A stretch of 37,266 nucleotides of DNA. Source: Xenococcus sp. PCC 7305 (GTDB lineage: Bacteria; Cyanobacteriota; Cyanobacteriia; Cyanobacteriales; Xenococcaceae). The first letter of the stretch is position 1, and each line of letters starts with the position of its first letter. The translations under genes were made by a program, and so were the position numbers. The notes beneath the pieces are model-generated. The model was not told where the DNA came from, did no database searches, and worked only from the letters and a program-made list of their open reading frames with translations. Positions 23,065-31,672 of this stretch are shown one piece after another. The DNA lies in assembly GCF_000332055.1 (NCBI RefSeq), contig NZ_ALVZ01000174.1:1-37266 (forward strand), given 5' to 3'.

Positions 23065-25170
23065 TTAAACTACTTCATAGGGACTAGTAAGTCGCTCTAA
23101 CTGCTTGACTAGCAGACTGAGAAACAGACCAACATCGGTTACTACTCCCACAGATTCCACAGAACCGCGATCGCTGAGCTTGGTCACCACAGCAGGATTG
23201 ATATCTACACAAACCATTTTCACTCCTGCAGGGGTCATATTCCCCACGCCAATGGAATGCAACATGGTGGAGAGCATCAAAATCATATCTGTTCCAGCAA
23301 TTAATTCTGCATATTCTTCCTGAGCCCTAATCAGATCCATCTGAGTATCAGGCAATGGCCCATCATCACGAATTGAACCTGCCAAGACAAAGGGAACATC
23401 ATTATGCACACATTCATACATAATTCCTTGGGGAATAATGCCTGCTGCTACGGCTTCGGATATACTGCCGTGGCGACGCACTGTGTTGATCACCTTGAGA
23501 TGATGGCGATGCCCACCGCGAACCGGAATCCCTTTTTGCATATCTACTCCTAAAGAAGTCCCCATCAACGCCTGTTCAATATCATGAACAGCGATCGCAT
23601 TACCGCCAAGTAAACCCTGGATATAACCGTCACGAATCAAACGAGATAGATGTTGGCCTCCTCCTGTATGGATCACAACAGGCCCTGCGGTGACCACGAC
23701 TTTGCCGCCGCGATCGCGGATTTGTCGCAATTCCCAGGCAATTTGCTCAACCACCAATTCAACCCGCCGCTCACTAGAGACTCCTGCCCCCATAAAACTA
23801 AACTCATCACTACCGCGTTTATCTCGGGATTCCGATTTTCTGACAATGCGAATTCCCTCGACTCCGACAACAACGCGATCGCCATCTGCGAGATCCCGTA
23901 ATAGCTTACATTCTGCAACTATTCCAGCTTTGGTCTGGCTAACTACGATCGCACCATCCATGCGTTGCTTATTGACCAGGAACCATTGCCCGTTAACCCG
24001 AATTTCGGTGGGATAAATAGTTGTAACATAAAAATCATCTGGGGCCACTCCCGCCAAATCACAAGCTTCGGTCTTGACATCACAAACTGCTTCATCTGAT
24101 GCTACAGCCCCTAGGTCAATCAACTGACCCATAATCTCATCCATCAGTTCCGAAGAAGGAGCCGAAACCCTCACATCTGCGGCGGAAACACTTTTTCTTT
24201 CGGTACCCAGATGAAAATTTAGAACCTTGAAACTACCACCATTATCCACTACCAGATCCAGAGCATGGTTCATCGTCCCTGCATCCAATAAATGTCCTTC
24301 GAGATGAATGATTCTACTTTCTAATGGTGTATTGGCATGAACATCTTCTAAAACAGGTTCATTAATTCTGAGGGTCAAACATTTGGCGGCCCCTCCTGCT
24401 TTGAGGAATTCGGTGAGGGGAGTTTCTTTAACCGAAAACCCCTTATCTCGAAGCTGAAGTTTGAGGCTATCACTAGCCTTGTTCATGACAACTGTTTGCC
24501 CGACATTGACTGAGTTGCAGGCAAAATTAACCGCATCAGCCTCTGCGATCGCAATTCTCTTCTCTGCCGGTACCCGCTTTTCGATGATGTGATTGGAATA
24601 GGAATCAAAGGCCCCAGGATAATAAAGTAGATAGCCTCCGCTCAAAGGACAAAAACAAGTATCCAAGTGATAAAAGCGATCATCAATTAAGCGTAAAGAT
24701 AAAACTTCAATATCTAGCCATTGCGCCAAATAAGGATGGGAATCTAGTTCCGAGCGAAAACCATAGCCGGCCCATAACCAACGTCCTTCGCGATCTAAGA
24801 GAGCATCTCCCGCACCTTCAAATGGTAGATCTTCAGGCAATTCATGGACAGTAAAACCATTTTGCTCAAACCATTTTTTGAAATGAGGTTCTTCTCCTTG
24901 ACGTTCGGGATGGTAGAAACGAGATAGCACTGCTTGATCTCCTAGTATGAGACCTGCATTAGCAGTAAATACCATATCTGGCCAACCTTTTTGCGGTTCT
25001 ACTAACTCAACAACGGCCAGGTCTTTAAGTACCTGATATAGTTTTGTCCACTGTTCCACAGCGCGATCGCGCGAAGATTTATGGACATTCCCCTCCATCC
25101 AAGGATTAATCACATAATCCACATCGTAGTGATCGGGGGCACACATTAAAATACGAATCGAGTCAGTCAT
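23065..25170 (-). CDS. argZ: Arginine dihydrolase / ornithine cyclodeaminase-type enzyme (ArgZ/AgrE)
   Basis: Cyanobacterial bifunctional enzyme that hydrolyses arginine to ornithine, CO2 and ammonia; AgrE forms also convert ornithine to proline. At 701 aa the chain has the right length. The N-terminal guanidine-hydrolase domain (1-280) has the residues known for ArgZ in the known positions: Asn22 (INPW), Asn71 (FTANAG), Glu118 and Asp122 (FEGAGD), His168 (FYHLD) and catalytic Cys264 (GGAAKCLT). The rest is the LOR/SDH-type region with the nucleotide-binding VVVTAGPVVIHTGGGQHLS and a Rossmann half (VCVDINPAVV). It allows arginine or cyanophycin nitrogen to be recovered, which suits its place near nblA. 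The gene is convergent with the HEAT-repeat gene. Confidence 0.95.
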   Translation of the reverse strand: MTDSIRILMCAPDHYDVDYVINPWMEGNVHKSSRDRAVEQWTKLYQVLKDLAVVELVEPQKGWPDMVFTANAGLILGDQAVLSRFYHPERQGEEPHFKKWFEQNGFTVHELPEDLPFEGAGDALLDREGRWLWAGYGFRSELDSHPYLAQWLDIEVLSLRLIDDRFYHLDTCFCPLSGGYLLYYPGAFDSYSNHIIEKRVPAEKRIAIAEADAVNFACNSVNVGQTVVMNKASDSLKLQLRDKGFSVKETPLTEFLKAGGAAKCLTLRINEPVLEDVHANTPLESRIIHLEGHLLDAGTMNHALDLVVDNGGSFKVLNFHLGTERKSVSAADVRVSAPSSELMDEIMGQLIDLGAVASDEAVCDVKTEACDLAGVAPDDFYVTTIYPTEIRVNGQWFLVNKQRMDGAIVVSQTKAGIVAECKLLRDLADGDRVVVGVEGIRIVRKSESRDKRGSDEFSFMGAGVSSERRVELVVEQIAWELRQIRDRGGKVVVTAGPVVIHTGGGQHLSRLIRDGYIQGLLGGNAIAVHDIEQALMGTSLGVDMQKGIPVRGGHRHHLKVINTVRRHGSISEAVAAGIIPQGIMYECVHNDVPFVLAGSIRDDGPLPDTQMDLIRAQEEYAELIAGTDMILMLSTMLHSIGVGNMTPAGVKMVCVDINPAVVTKLSDRGSVESVGVVTDVGLFLSLLVKQLERLTSPYEVV

Positions 25171-25490
25171 AACTAAGCCTTAAGGTTAATGGTTGATTTT
25201 AATCTACCAAGTTGTGAGTAAAGAGAAATTCCTATTTATGTTGTAATGATTGGGAAATAATTACAAGGGATGATTATCACTCAATCCTGACAATAATAAT
25301 AATTGTTGATTTTAGCTAAATATTTATGAAGGAAAAATATCCCATTTCCCCTAATCTTGATCAATAGCAGGCTAAAAAGTGGAACAGTATCCTAAAAATT
25401 TGCCTTTGTCCTTTCTTAATCATATACAATCCCCTCAGTATCTCCTTTGAATAGCTGCCACCCTTTGGCTTATATTGAGATTATCTTTTT
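25171..25490. other. Intergenic region between divergent argZ and tpsB
   Basis: This 320-bp AT-rich spacer carries the promoter listed at 25400-25428 and otherwise shows no gene, hairpin or repeat that I can support. Confidence 0.5.
25400..25428 (+). promoter_or_regulatory. Possible promoter of the TpsB-like gene
   Basis: TTGCCT (25400-25405), 17 bp, TATACA (25423-25428), followed by AT. The expected transcript start is about 25435, giving a leader of about 55 nt before the ATG at 25491. Confidence 0.4.
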
Positions 25491-27170
25491 ATGGCACAGT
25501 CTCATTTATCATCGATATTTTATGCCTTATGTCTATTACTCATCGCCGAGCCGCTTCTAGCGCAAAATATTCCTCAACCAGTGCGCCCTCCCCTAGAGCC
25601 CTTGCCAGAACCAGAAACTTTGCCTCCTGTAGAAGAATTATTGCCATCATTAGAAGTCCCGAATAATTTACCACCAAACCCAGAGTTGGAGATTCCGGGA
25701 ACAATTGAGGTGCGCCAGTTTCAAGTTATTGGTAGTACTGTTTTTAGTGAATCGGAATTGACAGCATTACTAGAGCCTTATGCTAATCGTCCTATCTCTT
25801 TTGCTGAGTTGATACAAGCCCAAGAAAGCATCAATCAACTATATTTTTCTCAAGGGTATCTGACGACCGGCAGTTTCATTCCTCCCCAAACCCTCAAAAA
25901 TGGCATCGTAACAATTGAGGTAATTGAAGGCTCGGTTGAGCAAATTGAGGTTACTGGGCTAAAACGATTACAAACAAGTTATATTACTAGCCGATTGGCG
26001 AAGGCGACTCAAGCCCCTCTCAATCAAAAAAAGCTACTTCAGGCTTTACAGTTATTGCAGCTCAACCCTTTAATTGACAGTTTGTCTGCGGAACTGAGCC
26101 TGGGAACCAGTCCAGGAATGACGATTTTAACAGTAGATATTGAGCAAGCTTCTGCTTTTAGTGCTAGTTTAAGACTTGACAATCAAAGAGTTCCCACCGT
26201 TGGTAGCGATCGCCGTATTATTGAATTAGCCCATGGTAATCTTTTGGGTTTTGGCGATCGCTTTAACGTAAGATACTACAACACCGACGGCTCCAACGCT
26301 CTGGACAATCTGAGTTATACAATTCCCGTCAATGCTGCCAATGGGTCTGTCGGGTTCACAACTCGTTTAATTGGCAGTGAAACCATCGAAGAACCTTTTG
26401 ATATTCTCGATTTAGAATCAGATTTTCGACAATATCTACTAACCTATCGTCAGCCAATTGTGCAAACTCCCAATCAGGAATTGGCTTTAGGTTTAACCTT
26501 AGATCGACAAGAATCAGATGTTAACTTACTGGATGATACCTTAGAAGGAGAAACCCGAATCTTTGCTCTGCGTTTTTTCCAGGAATATACTCAACGGACT
26601 AATCAAGATGTTATCGCCTTGCGATCTCAATTTAGTTTGGGACTAGAAGGTTCCCAAGTTACCCTCAATGAGGAAGAAACTAATGAAGAATTTTATGCCT
26701 GGCGTGGTCAAGGGCAATATGTGCGATTATTAGACCAAGATACTAGTTTATTCTTGCGCTCAGATTTGCAATTTGCAGATCGACCCTTAATTCCTATCGA
26801 GCAGTTCAGCCTCGGGGGAGCATTAACCGTTCGAGGTTATCGTCAAGATCTTTTGCTATCAGATAATGGTTTCTTAGCCTCAGCTGAATTACGAACTGCG
26901 ATCGCCCGCATTTCTCAATGGCAGACGACTTTGCAGTTGACTCCTTTTTTCGACTTTGGTACTGCTTGGAATCGGAATGATGAATCAGTAATACCTCGCC
27001 AAAGTCTTTATTCTGTCGGTATTGGCTTGCGCTTACAGGTGGGGGATAAATTCAATGCCCGAGTAGATTATGGTATCCCCTTAGCAGAGTTAGATGTTGA
27101 CAAAGACACCTTACAGGAAAATGGAATTCATTTTGCCCTTGAGTATAGAACTCATTTTGGATCTAATTAA
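25491..27170 (+). CDS. Two-partner secretion outer-membrane transporter (TpsB, ShlB/FhaC family)
   Basis: Omp85-superfamily outer-membrane protein that exports a large TpsA exoprotein. A signal peptide of about 25 residues (MAQSHLSSIFYALCLLLIAE) is followed by a Pro/Glu-rich linker (QPVRPPLEPLPEPE). POTRA-type domains lie at about residues 68-205: IEVRQFQVIGSTVFSESEL and VTIEVIEGSVEQIEVTG, with GYLTTGSFIPPQ between them. The beta-barrel covers about 215-559, with the conserved motif SLGGALTVRGYRQDLL at about 440-455 (the VRGY-type loop of the family). The chain ends HFGSN. In classical systems tpsA lies next to tpsB; here no exoprotein gene is visible on either side. TAA falls at 27170, followed only by an IS110 element. 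Confidence 0.88.
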   Translation: MAQSHLSSIFYALCLLLIAEPLLAQNIPQPVRPPLEPLPEPETLPPVEELLPSLEVPNNLPPNPELEIPGTIEVRQFQVIGSTVFSESELTALLEPYANRPISFAELIQAQESINQLYFSQGYLTTGSFIPPQTLKNGIVTIEVIEGSVEQIEVTGLKRLQTSYITSRLAKATQAPLNQKKLLQALQLLQLNPLIDSLSAELSLGTSPGMTILTVDIEQASAFSASLRLDNQRVPTVGSDRRIIELAHGNLLGFGDRFNVRYYNTDGSNALDNLSYTIPVNAANGSVGFTTRLIGSETIEEPFDILDLESDFRQYLLTYRQPIVQTPNQELALGLTLDRQESDVNLLDDTLEGETRIFALRFFQEYTQRTNQDVIALRSQFSLGLEGSQVTLNEEETNEEFYAWRGQGQYVRLLDQDTSLFLRSDLQFADRPLIPIEQFSLGGALTVRGYRQDLLLSDNGFLASAELRTAIARISQWQTTLQLTPFFDFGTAWNRNDESVIPRQSLYSVGIGLRLQVGDKFNARVDYGIPLAELDVDKDTLQENGIHFALEYRTHFGSN

Positions 27171-27219
27171 GTGCTAATCTTTTGAGCATAAGTCACAGAA
27201 AACAAAGATTGATCTTTGA

Positions 27220-27255
27220 TATTCAGAACTAATAAATTTTGTACTCATCGAACTC
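27220..27255 (-). repeat. MITE-like repeat A, terminal fragment
   Basis: About 36 bp matching the right end of repeat A (TATTCAGAACTAATAAATTT, then TACTCATCGAACTC) ends directly at the stop codon of the IS110 transposase gene. It is the same terminal block as in copy 3 (inverted), without the rest of the element. Confidence 0.6.
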
Positions 27256-28653
27256 CTAGGAAACAAATTCAACTTTTGAAGATTGAGGAACAAGATTAAA
27301 ACCAAGATCTTCAGCCTTTTTCCGTAGATTTTTAAGTATTCGTTTTTGATACTGTTGTTCGTAAAAATCAACTCCAGGATCATGATATTCACCACCCTTA
27401 GTCCAGAGACAATAGAAAATGCGAGCTAACTTATGAGCAGTAGCAGTAACTGCCTTAGGGGCACCTAAACGAGCACGAAGACGACGAAAGAAAGCACCCA
27501 AGGCAGTTTGACTTCTTCGTAAAGCATGGGCTGCTAGACGAAAAGCATTCGCTGCGCGATTAATCACTGAGCGGGTTCGAGAACTCTTGACTTTGCCACC
27601 ACTGACTCGGCTACCAGGACACAAACCTAACCAGGAGGTGAAATGTTTGACTGTGGGGAAACGACTCGGATCTAAGCCAACTTCCGAGAGAATATTTTGA
27701 ACAGTTAACACTCCTAATCCATCGACACGGGTAAAATCAACGCCGCTAATTCGATAAAGATGACTACCCAAATCAAAAGTTGGAGCATTACTGGAATAAT
27801 TCCTAGTTGGCGGTTGCTTTGTGACTTCTTCAATTTCTTCTGGTTCAATTTGAGAATCTAGACTAGTCAGATATTCCTCAATTTGTCGGTCACATTGCGA
27901 TATTTGCTGTTGATAAAATTCATATAGCTGTAATTCTTGTTGCCGCACAAAAAGATGTTCCTTTCGATAATCTCCTGTCATCGCCGCAGCAATCTCTTCT
28001 TCGGTTCGGCGAATCCGACCATCTCTCAGAGCAGCTAATGTTTGAGGATTATGTTCTCCTGCTATCATAGCTCTGATGATCTTCAGTCCCGTTTTCCCTG
28101 TAACGTCACTAATAACTCGATGTAGTTGAAGATTCATTTGAGTCAAAGCTTTTTGCATTCTTTGAACATGAGTCCCCGCAGTGCGAATCAGATTATCTCG
28201 ATGGTGAATGTAGCTTCGCAGTACACAAATCTCGTCTTGAGGCCGAAATGAGCCTGCCAGTAGTCCGTAACTATGTAGTTGTTGTAACCACTGACAATCA
28301 AGAACATCGCTTTTGCGTCCTGGTACAGTTTTGACATGATGACTGTTGACTAGTAAGACTTCATATCCTCTGGTTTCTAGTATTTGGAATACTGGTATCC
28401 AATATACTCCTGTTGATTCCATCACTACTGTTGTCACTTTACATTGCTCTAACCAATCTGCTAGGGCATATAAGTCTGGGGTATAGCAACTAAATTCTCT
28501 AACATTTTGCTCTTCTCGATCTGCTGGCACACTCACCCAATGACTGTCGGCTCCAATATCAATCCCCGCAGCATTTGGGTTGATTGGGGTTAATGATTTG
28601 AGGGTTTTCTGTTTTCTGACTTTGGAGTTAGATTTAGCTTTTGATTTCACCAT
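27256..28653 (-). mobile_element. IS110-family transposase (DEDD, serine) coding region
   Basis: Intact 465-aa transposase of the IS110 family, which moves by guide-RNA-directed recombination. The N-terminal RuvC-like domain carries the DEDD residues D32 (AGIDIGADS), E79 (VVMESTGVYW), D116 and D119 (RKSDVLDCQWL). The middle is a charged coiled coil (residues 215-275). The C-terminal Transposase_20 domain contains the likely catalytic Ser351 in CPGSRVSGGKVKSS, then RTRSVINRAANAFRLAAHALR. An AGGAGGA ribosome site lies at 28667-28661, and the start is ATG 28653. No frameshift or internal stop is seen, so the element may be active. Its last codons are shared with the end of the gene at 1104-1397, and a repeat A fragment abuts the stop. 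Confidence 0.93.
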
Positions 28654-28806
28654 TCATTTCTCCTCCTGACTCACTGTAATACAGGAAAAATGCCCTAACC
28701 TGGGTTCAGTTTTTTACTTTTAATTCTCCTAGACGGGATAGAAGTCTAAACTTCTTCACCAATGACATAAACTTCTCCCCAGAACCATGCTCACGTACGG
28801 GTCTAA
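28654..28806 (-). ncRNA. IS110 left-end region, candidate bridge (guide) RNA
   Basis: In the IS110 group the noncoding end upstream of the transposase encodes a structured bridge RNA with loops that pair to target and donor DNA. Here about 150 bp precede the transposase start. Read on the minus strand they contain a perfect 6-bp stem AGAAGT-TTAG-ACTTCT, overlapped by an AGAC/GTCT pair, and, nearer the gene, CTGTATTACAG. This is structure-rich for a short spacer. The exact RNA ends, the target loop and the donor loop cannot be set by eye. Confidence 0.4.
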
Positions 28807-28807
28807 C

Positions 28808-28900
28808 AACACACACAAATTTTTAATTGGATAATTCAAATGAGGTAAATTTGTGTTGTCAGGAAGTGTATGTAGTCTTCCAGCGAGACTACAGGTTTAT
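28808..28900 (+). repeat. Hairpin repeat B, copy 2
   Basis: Opposite in orientation to copy 1. The left arm is CAACACACACAAATTT, with a 4-bp CA expansion, and the right arm AAATTTGTGTTG lies at 28847-28858. Between them is AATTCAAATGAG as in copy 1, and further right AGACTACAGGTTTA. It follows the IS110 left end directly. Confidence 0.65.
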
Positions 28901-28903
28901 AGT

Positions 28904-29264
28904 TAATTTTAATTAAGATGTTCTGTAATGCCCTCTAGTGTCTAAGTGAATTTACGTAAATAAAAACATGGCTTAAGTCACTAAGCACAGAAAGACATTT
29001 TATTCTTCTTAAGAAAAAATACTGAATTACTTAGCTTTCATTATTTGTCAATATTCCGAAATATAAAAAAAAAGTTAGAAGATCAAAAAAATATTCAGAC
29101 AATTACTTACACTTGGGTTCAAGTAATAATGTGCAGGGATTACTTATTGATTAATTACCTAAAGGTATTGAAAGTATTTAGATTATGCCTGAGCTCTTCA
29201 AGAATACCGATCTGGAGGGGTCTATCTGGTCGTGAATTTTTATTGAGAGACGTAACTCCAAAAA
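28904..29264. other. Spacer before the TPR gene, no firm gene
   Basis: AT-rich 361-bp stretch. A 90-codon frame runs from a TTG at 29045 into the TPR gene in another frame; its product (MSIFRNIKKKLEDQKN, then Cys/Arg-rich) looks like chance or a remnant. No promoter pair is convincing. Confidence 0.4.
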
Positions 29265-30521
29265 ATGACTCAAATCACTACACAAAAAACTACAGAAGAA
29301 TTTATTCAAGAATGTGAATACTTGAAGGAAAAAGGTCTAATAGATGAGGCAGAAGCAGTATCTTTTTATAAGAGAGCTATTAAGGTTCACAAAAATTCTT
29401 GTAAGTTGCACCACTTTTTGGGAGAAGCTTTAGCCGCCAACAATCGACTAGATGAAGCTATTGATGCCTATAAAAAAGCTATTGAAATTAACCCCAATTT
29501 TCACTGGTCACATCATTGTTTATCTTTAGTTTATTTATGGCAAAAGCAATATGATCAAGCAATTAAATCTTGCCAAAATTCAATTCAAACAAATTCTAAA
29601 ATAGCACCTTTCTATGATCAAATGGGTCGAATATTAAGTCATAAAGGAGAAATTGAAAAAGCTAATATTTTTTATCAAAGAGCTTTAGATATTGAATCAA
29701 ATACTCCTGATCTAGAAGAGATAGAGTTAGAGAATCTTTTAGAGGATATTTGTCAATCTGAAGAAAGTCCTAAGCAGAATTTAATGACTAAAAAACAGCT
29801 AAAAAGTGACAAAAAAACTGAATATTGCTCTGTTTTTGGCTCTTTAGAAGAGATTGATGGCTGTATTCTTAAGGGATGGGCATGGGACTACTTAAATCCA
29901 GATAAAAGTTTGACCTTGGTTGTTTATAAAAATGATGAAGAAATTTTTAGATTCCAAGCAAATTGTTTTCGTGAGGATTTACAAAAATTAGGGATAGGCA
30001 CTGGTAATTATGGGTTTGCTATTTGTTTGCCTTTAGAAATTTGTCAGCAATCACCTTTTAACTTAAAAATTACGCCGGAAGATTTTGATTCTCCTCTTAA
30101 TAATAGTGAGAAAATATTTAAGTATATATCTGACTATAAGGAAAGTTTTCAAGGAAATTGTGAGCCGATTAGAGATGGAAAAATAAAAGGCTGGGTCTTA
30201 GACAATGGCAATTTAGATAGTAAACTAGATATATGTATATATGAAGATCATAAGTTTATGATAAGGAAGACTGCTAACTTATATCGTCAAGATATACATA
30301 AATGGAAAAAAGGACATGGTTGTTATGGTTTTATGATTGATATTCCTCCGATTTTTTTGGACAATCAAAAGTATAGTTTCAGTATCTGTTTTGAGAATTC
30401 TGCGGTAGAACTTGATAACTCACCAATAGTTATTAATGAGGGTCAGGCATCATCAATCCTATTCAAGACTATGGAAAAAAATGTTAGGGATTTTGTCAGG
30501 TTAGCTCAAAAACTTCCATGA
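29265..30521 (+). CDS. TPR protein with two GW-type beta domains
   Basis: A 418-aa soluble protein. Residues about 44-145 hold three tetratricopeptide repeats (CKLHHFLGEALAANNRLDEA, IKSCQNSIQTNSK and a third ending YQRALDIESN). After a charged linker come two copies of a beta-rich domain: about 183-265 (ILKGWAWDYLNPDKSLTLVV, ending GNYGFAICLPLE) and about 292-375 (IKGWVLDNGNLDSKLDICIY, ending GCYGFMIDIPP). Each has GW[AV]xD, a short strand pair, Arg-Asp before a Leu/Ile, and a closing YGF. I know this pattern from proteins encoded in glycosyltransferase and polysaccharide clusters, but not its role. It opens the 29-37 kb glycan region; a methyltransferase gene starts 59 bp after it. The gene has the AT-rich composition of the island. 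Confidence 0.75.
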   Translation: MTQITTQKTTEEFIQECEYLKEKGLIDEAEAVSFYKRAIKVHKNSCKLHHFLGEALAANNRLDEAIDAYKKAIEINPNFHWSHHCLSLVYLWQKQYDQAIKSCQNSIQTNSKIAPFYDQMGRILSHKGEIEKANIFYQRALDIESNTPDLEEIELENLLEDICQSEESPKQNLMTKKQLKSDKKTEYCSVFGSLEEIDGCILKGWAWDYLNPDKSLTLVVYKNDEEIFRFQANCFREDLQKLGIGTGNYGFAICLPLEICQQSPFNLKITPEDFDSPLNNSEKIFKYISDYKESFQGNCEPIRDGKIKGWVLDNGNLDSKLDICIYEDHKFMIRKTANLYRQDIHKWKKGHGCYGFMIDIPPIFLDNQKYSFSICFENSAVELDNSPIVINEGQASSILFKTMEKNVRDFVRLAQKLP

Positions 30522-30580
30522 TTTATACAATAGAAATCACTTTTATTCATTAACATTTCTAATTAAGGGGAATACGATAC

Positions 30581-31450
30581 ATGTCCACTGAGCAAATATG
30601 GGAAGATTTTATATCTTTAAATTCTTTTTCAGATTTTTCTTTTGAGGTTCTTGAACCAGCAATTGCTTATTCAAAACAAGATCCAGAAATTCATCTTAGC
30701 AACTATACTTCCGAAGAATCCTTGTCGGATTTTATCGCTAAAGATCATTACCCTTTGCCGTCTACAAAAGATCGCGAAGGTTACTTCGGCAACTCTCATT
30801 ATAGCTATTGGCTAAGTGGGCTAAGAGACTATTTAATATTAAAATCTATATTAAAAGACAATGACGTTCCCCTAAGCTCCTGTTTAGACTTAGGATGCGC
30901 CAGCGGTCGAGTAATTCGTCATTTCGGAGTACAAGATACTGATATTGACGTTTGGGGTTCAGATATTAACTATAAGCATATATGTTGGGTGCAAAAATAC
31001 TTACCTTCTCACATAAAAATTTTTCAAAATTCTTCTATTCCTTATATTCCCTTACCAGACAATTCATTGGATCTTGTAACGGCCTACTCTATTTTTACAC
31101 ATGTAGAAAGTTTTGATTTGGCATGGATGGCTGAGATCAGAAGAATATTACGCCCAGGAGGTATTGCATATATTACAGCTCTAACTGATTTTTCACTCAG
31201 AAACTTAAATAACAAAATTCCAGTTTATAAGTCACTCAAAAATCATAAAGATTTCTCTGAAGATCTAATAGAGAAACCAATGAACAAGGACAAATATATA
31301 TTTCGCTATCGTAACTTTGGATCTTATTCTTCTGTTGTGTTTTTGAACACAGAATACATATCCAACGCCTGGAGTAGAATGTTTAAAATTATTGATATTA
31401 AGCGACAATTTCCAGGATTTCAAGATGCAGTAATTATGCAGAAAATATAA
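30581..31450 (+). CDS. Class I SAM-dependent methyltransferase
   Basis: A 289-aa methyltransferase with an N-terminal helical extension of about 90 residues, containing FGNSHYSYWLSGLRDYLIL. Motif I is CLDLGCASGRVIRHFG (about 102-117), followed by VWGSDINYKHICWVQKYLP and the motif III-V region LDLVTAYSIFTHVESFDLAW, then RPGGIAYIT. It resembles methyltransferases placed in surface-polysaccharide clusters that cap or decorate sugars; substrate unknown. It lies 59 bp after the TPR gene and is probably co-transcribed with it; the next gene starts 222 bp later on the same strand. Codons are AT-rich, like the island. Confidence 0.85.
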   Translation: MSTEQIWEDFISLNSFSDFSFEVLEPAIAYSKQDPEIHLSNYTSEESLSDFIAKDHYPLPSTKDREGYFGNSHYSYWLSGLRDYLILKSILKDNDVPLSSCLDLGCASGRVIRHFGVQDTDIDVWGSDINYKHICWVQKYLPSHIKIFQNSSIPYIPLPDNSLDLVTAYSIFTHVESFDLAWMAEIRRILRPGGIAYITALTDFSLRNLNNKIPVYKSLKNHKDFSEDLIEKPMNKDKYIFRYRNFGSYSSVVFLNTEYISNAWSRMFKIIDIKRQFPGFQDAVIMQKI

Positions 31451-31672
31451 TTATGCTATGCCATGCTATGTTAACTATACTTGACTAGCTTAGTCAATCA
31501 TTTAATACAATTCATTCAATTTTTACCCCCTTTTATCTACATAAATCATTGAGCTACTGTGAATTATGCTCACTCAATTCCTTTCTTCAAATACCTGAAT
31601 GAGTTCTGAAGTTAGTTTTTCTCATATCAATTAAACATAAAAATAAAACCGCTCATTTTTGGAACTTTCATT

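Noticed and set aside
28745-28806. Sequence resembling group II intron domain V near the IS110 left end
   Set aside because: On the minus strand GACCCGTACGTGAGC followed by ATGGTTC recalls the ends of a domain V, but it is only about 22 nt instead of 34. No intron-encoded protein or other domain is present.
29045-29317. 90-aa frame from TTG 29045
   Set aside because: It overlaps the start of the TPR gene in another frame, has an unusual Cys/Arg-rich sequence and lacks a ribosome site; at most a remnant.
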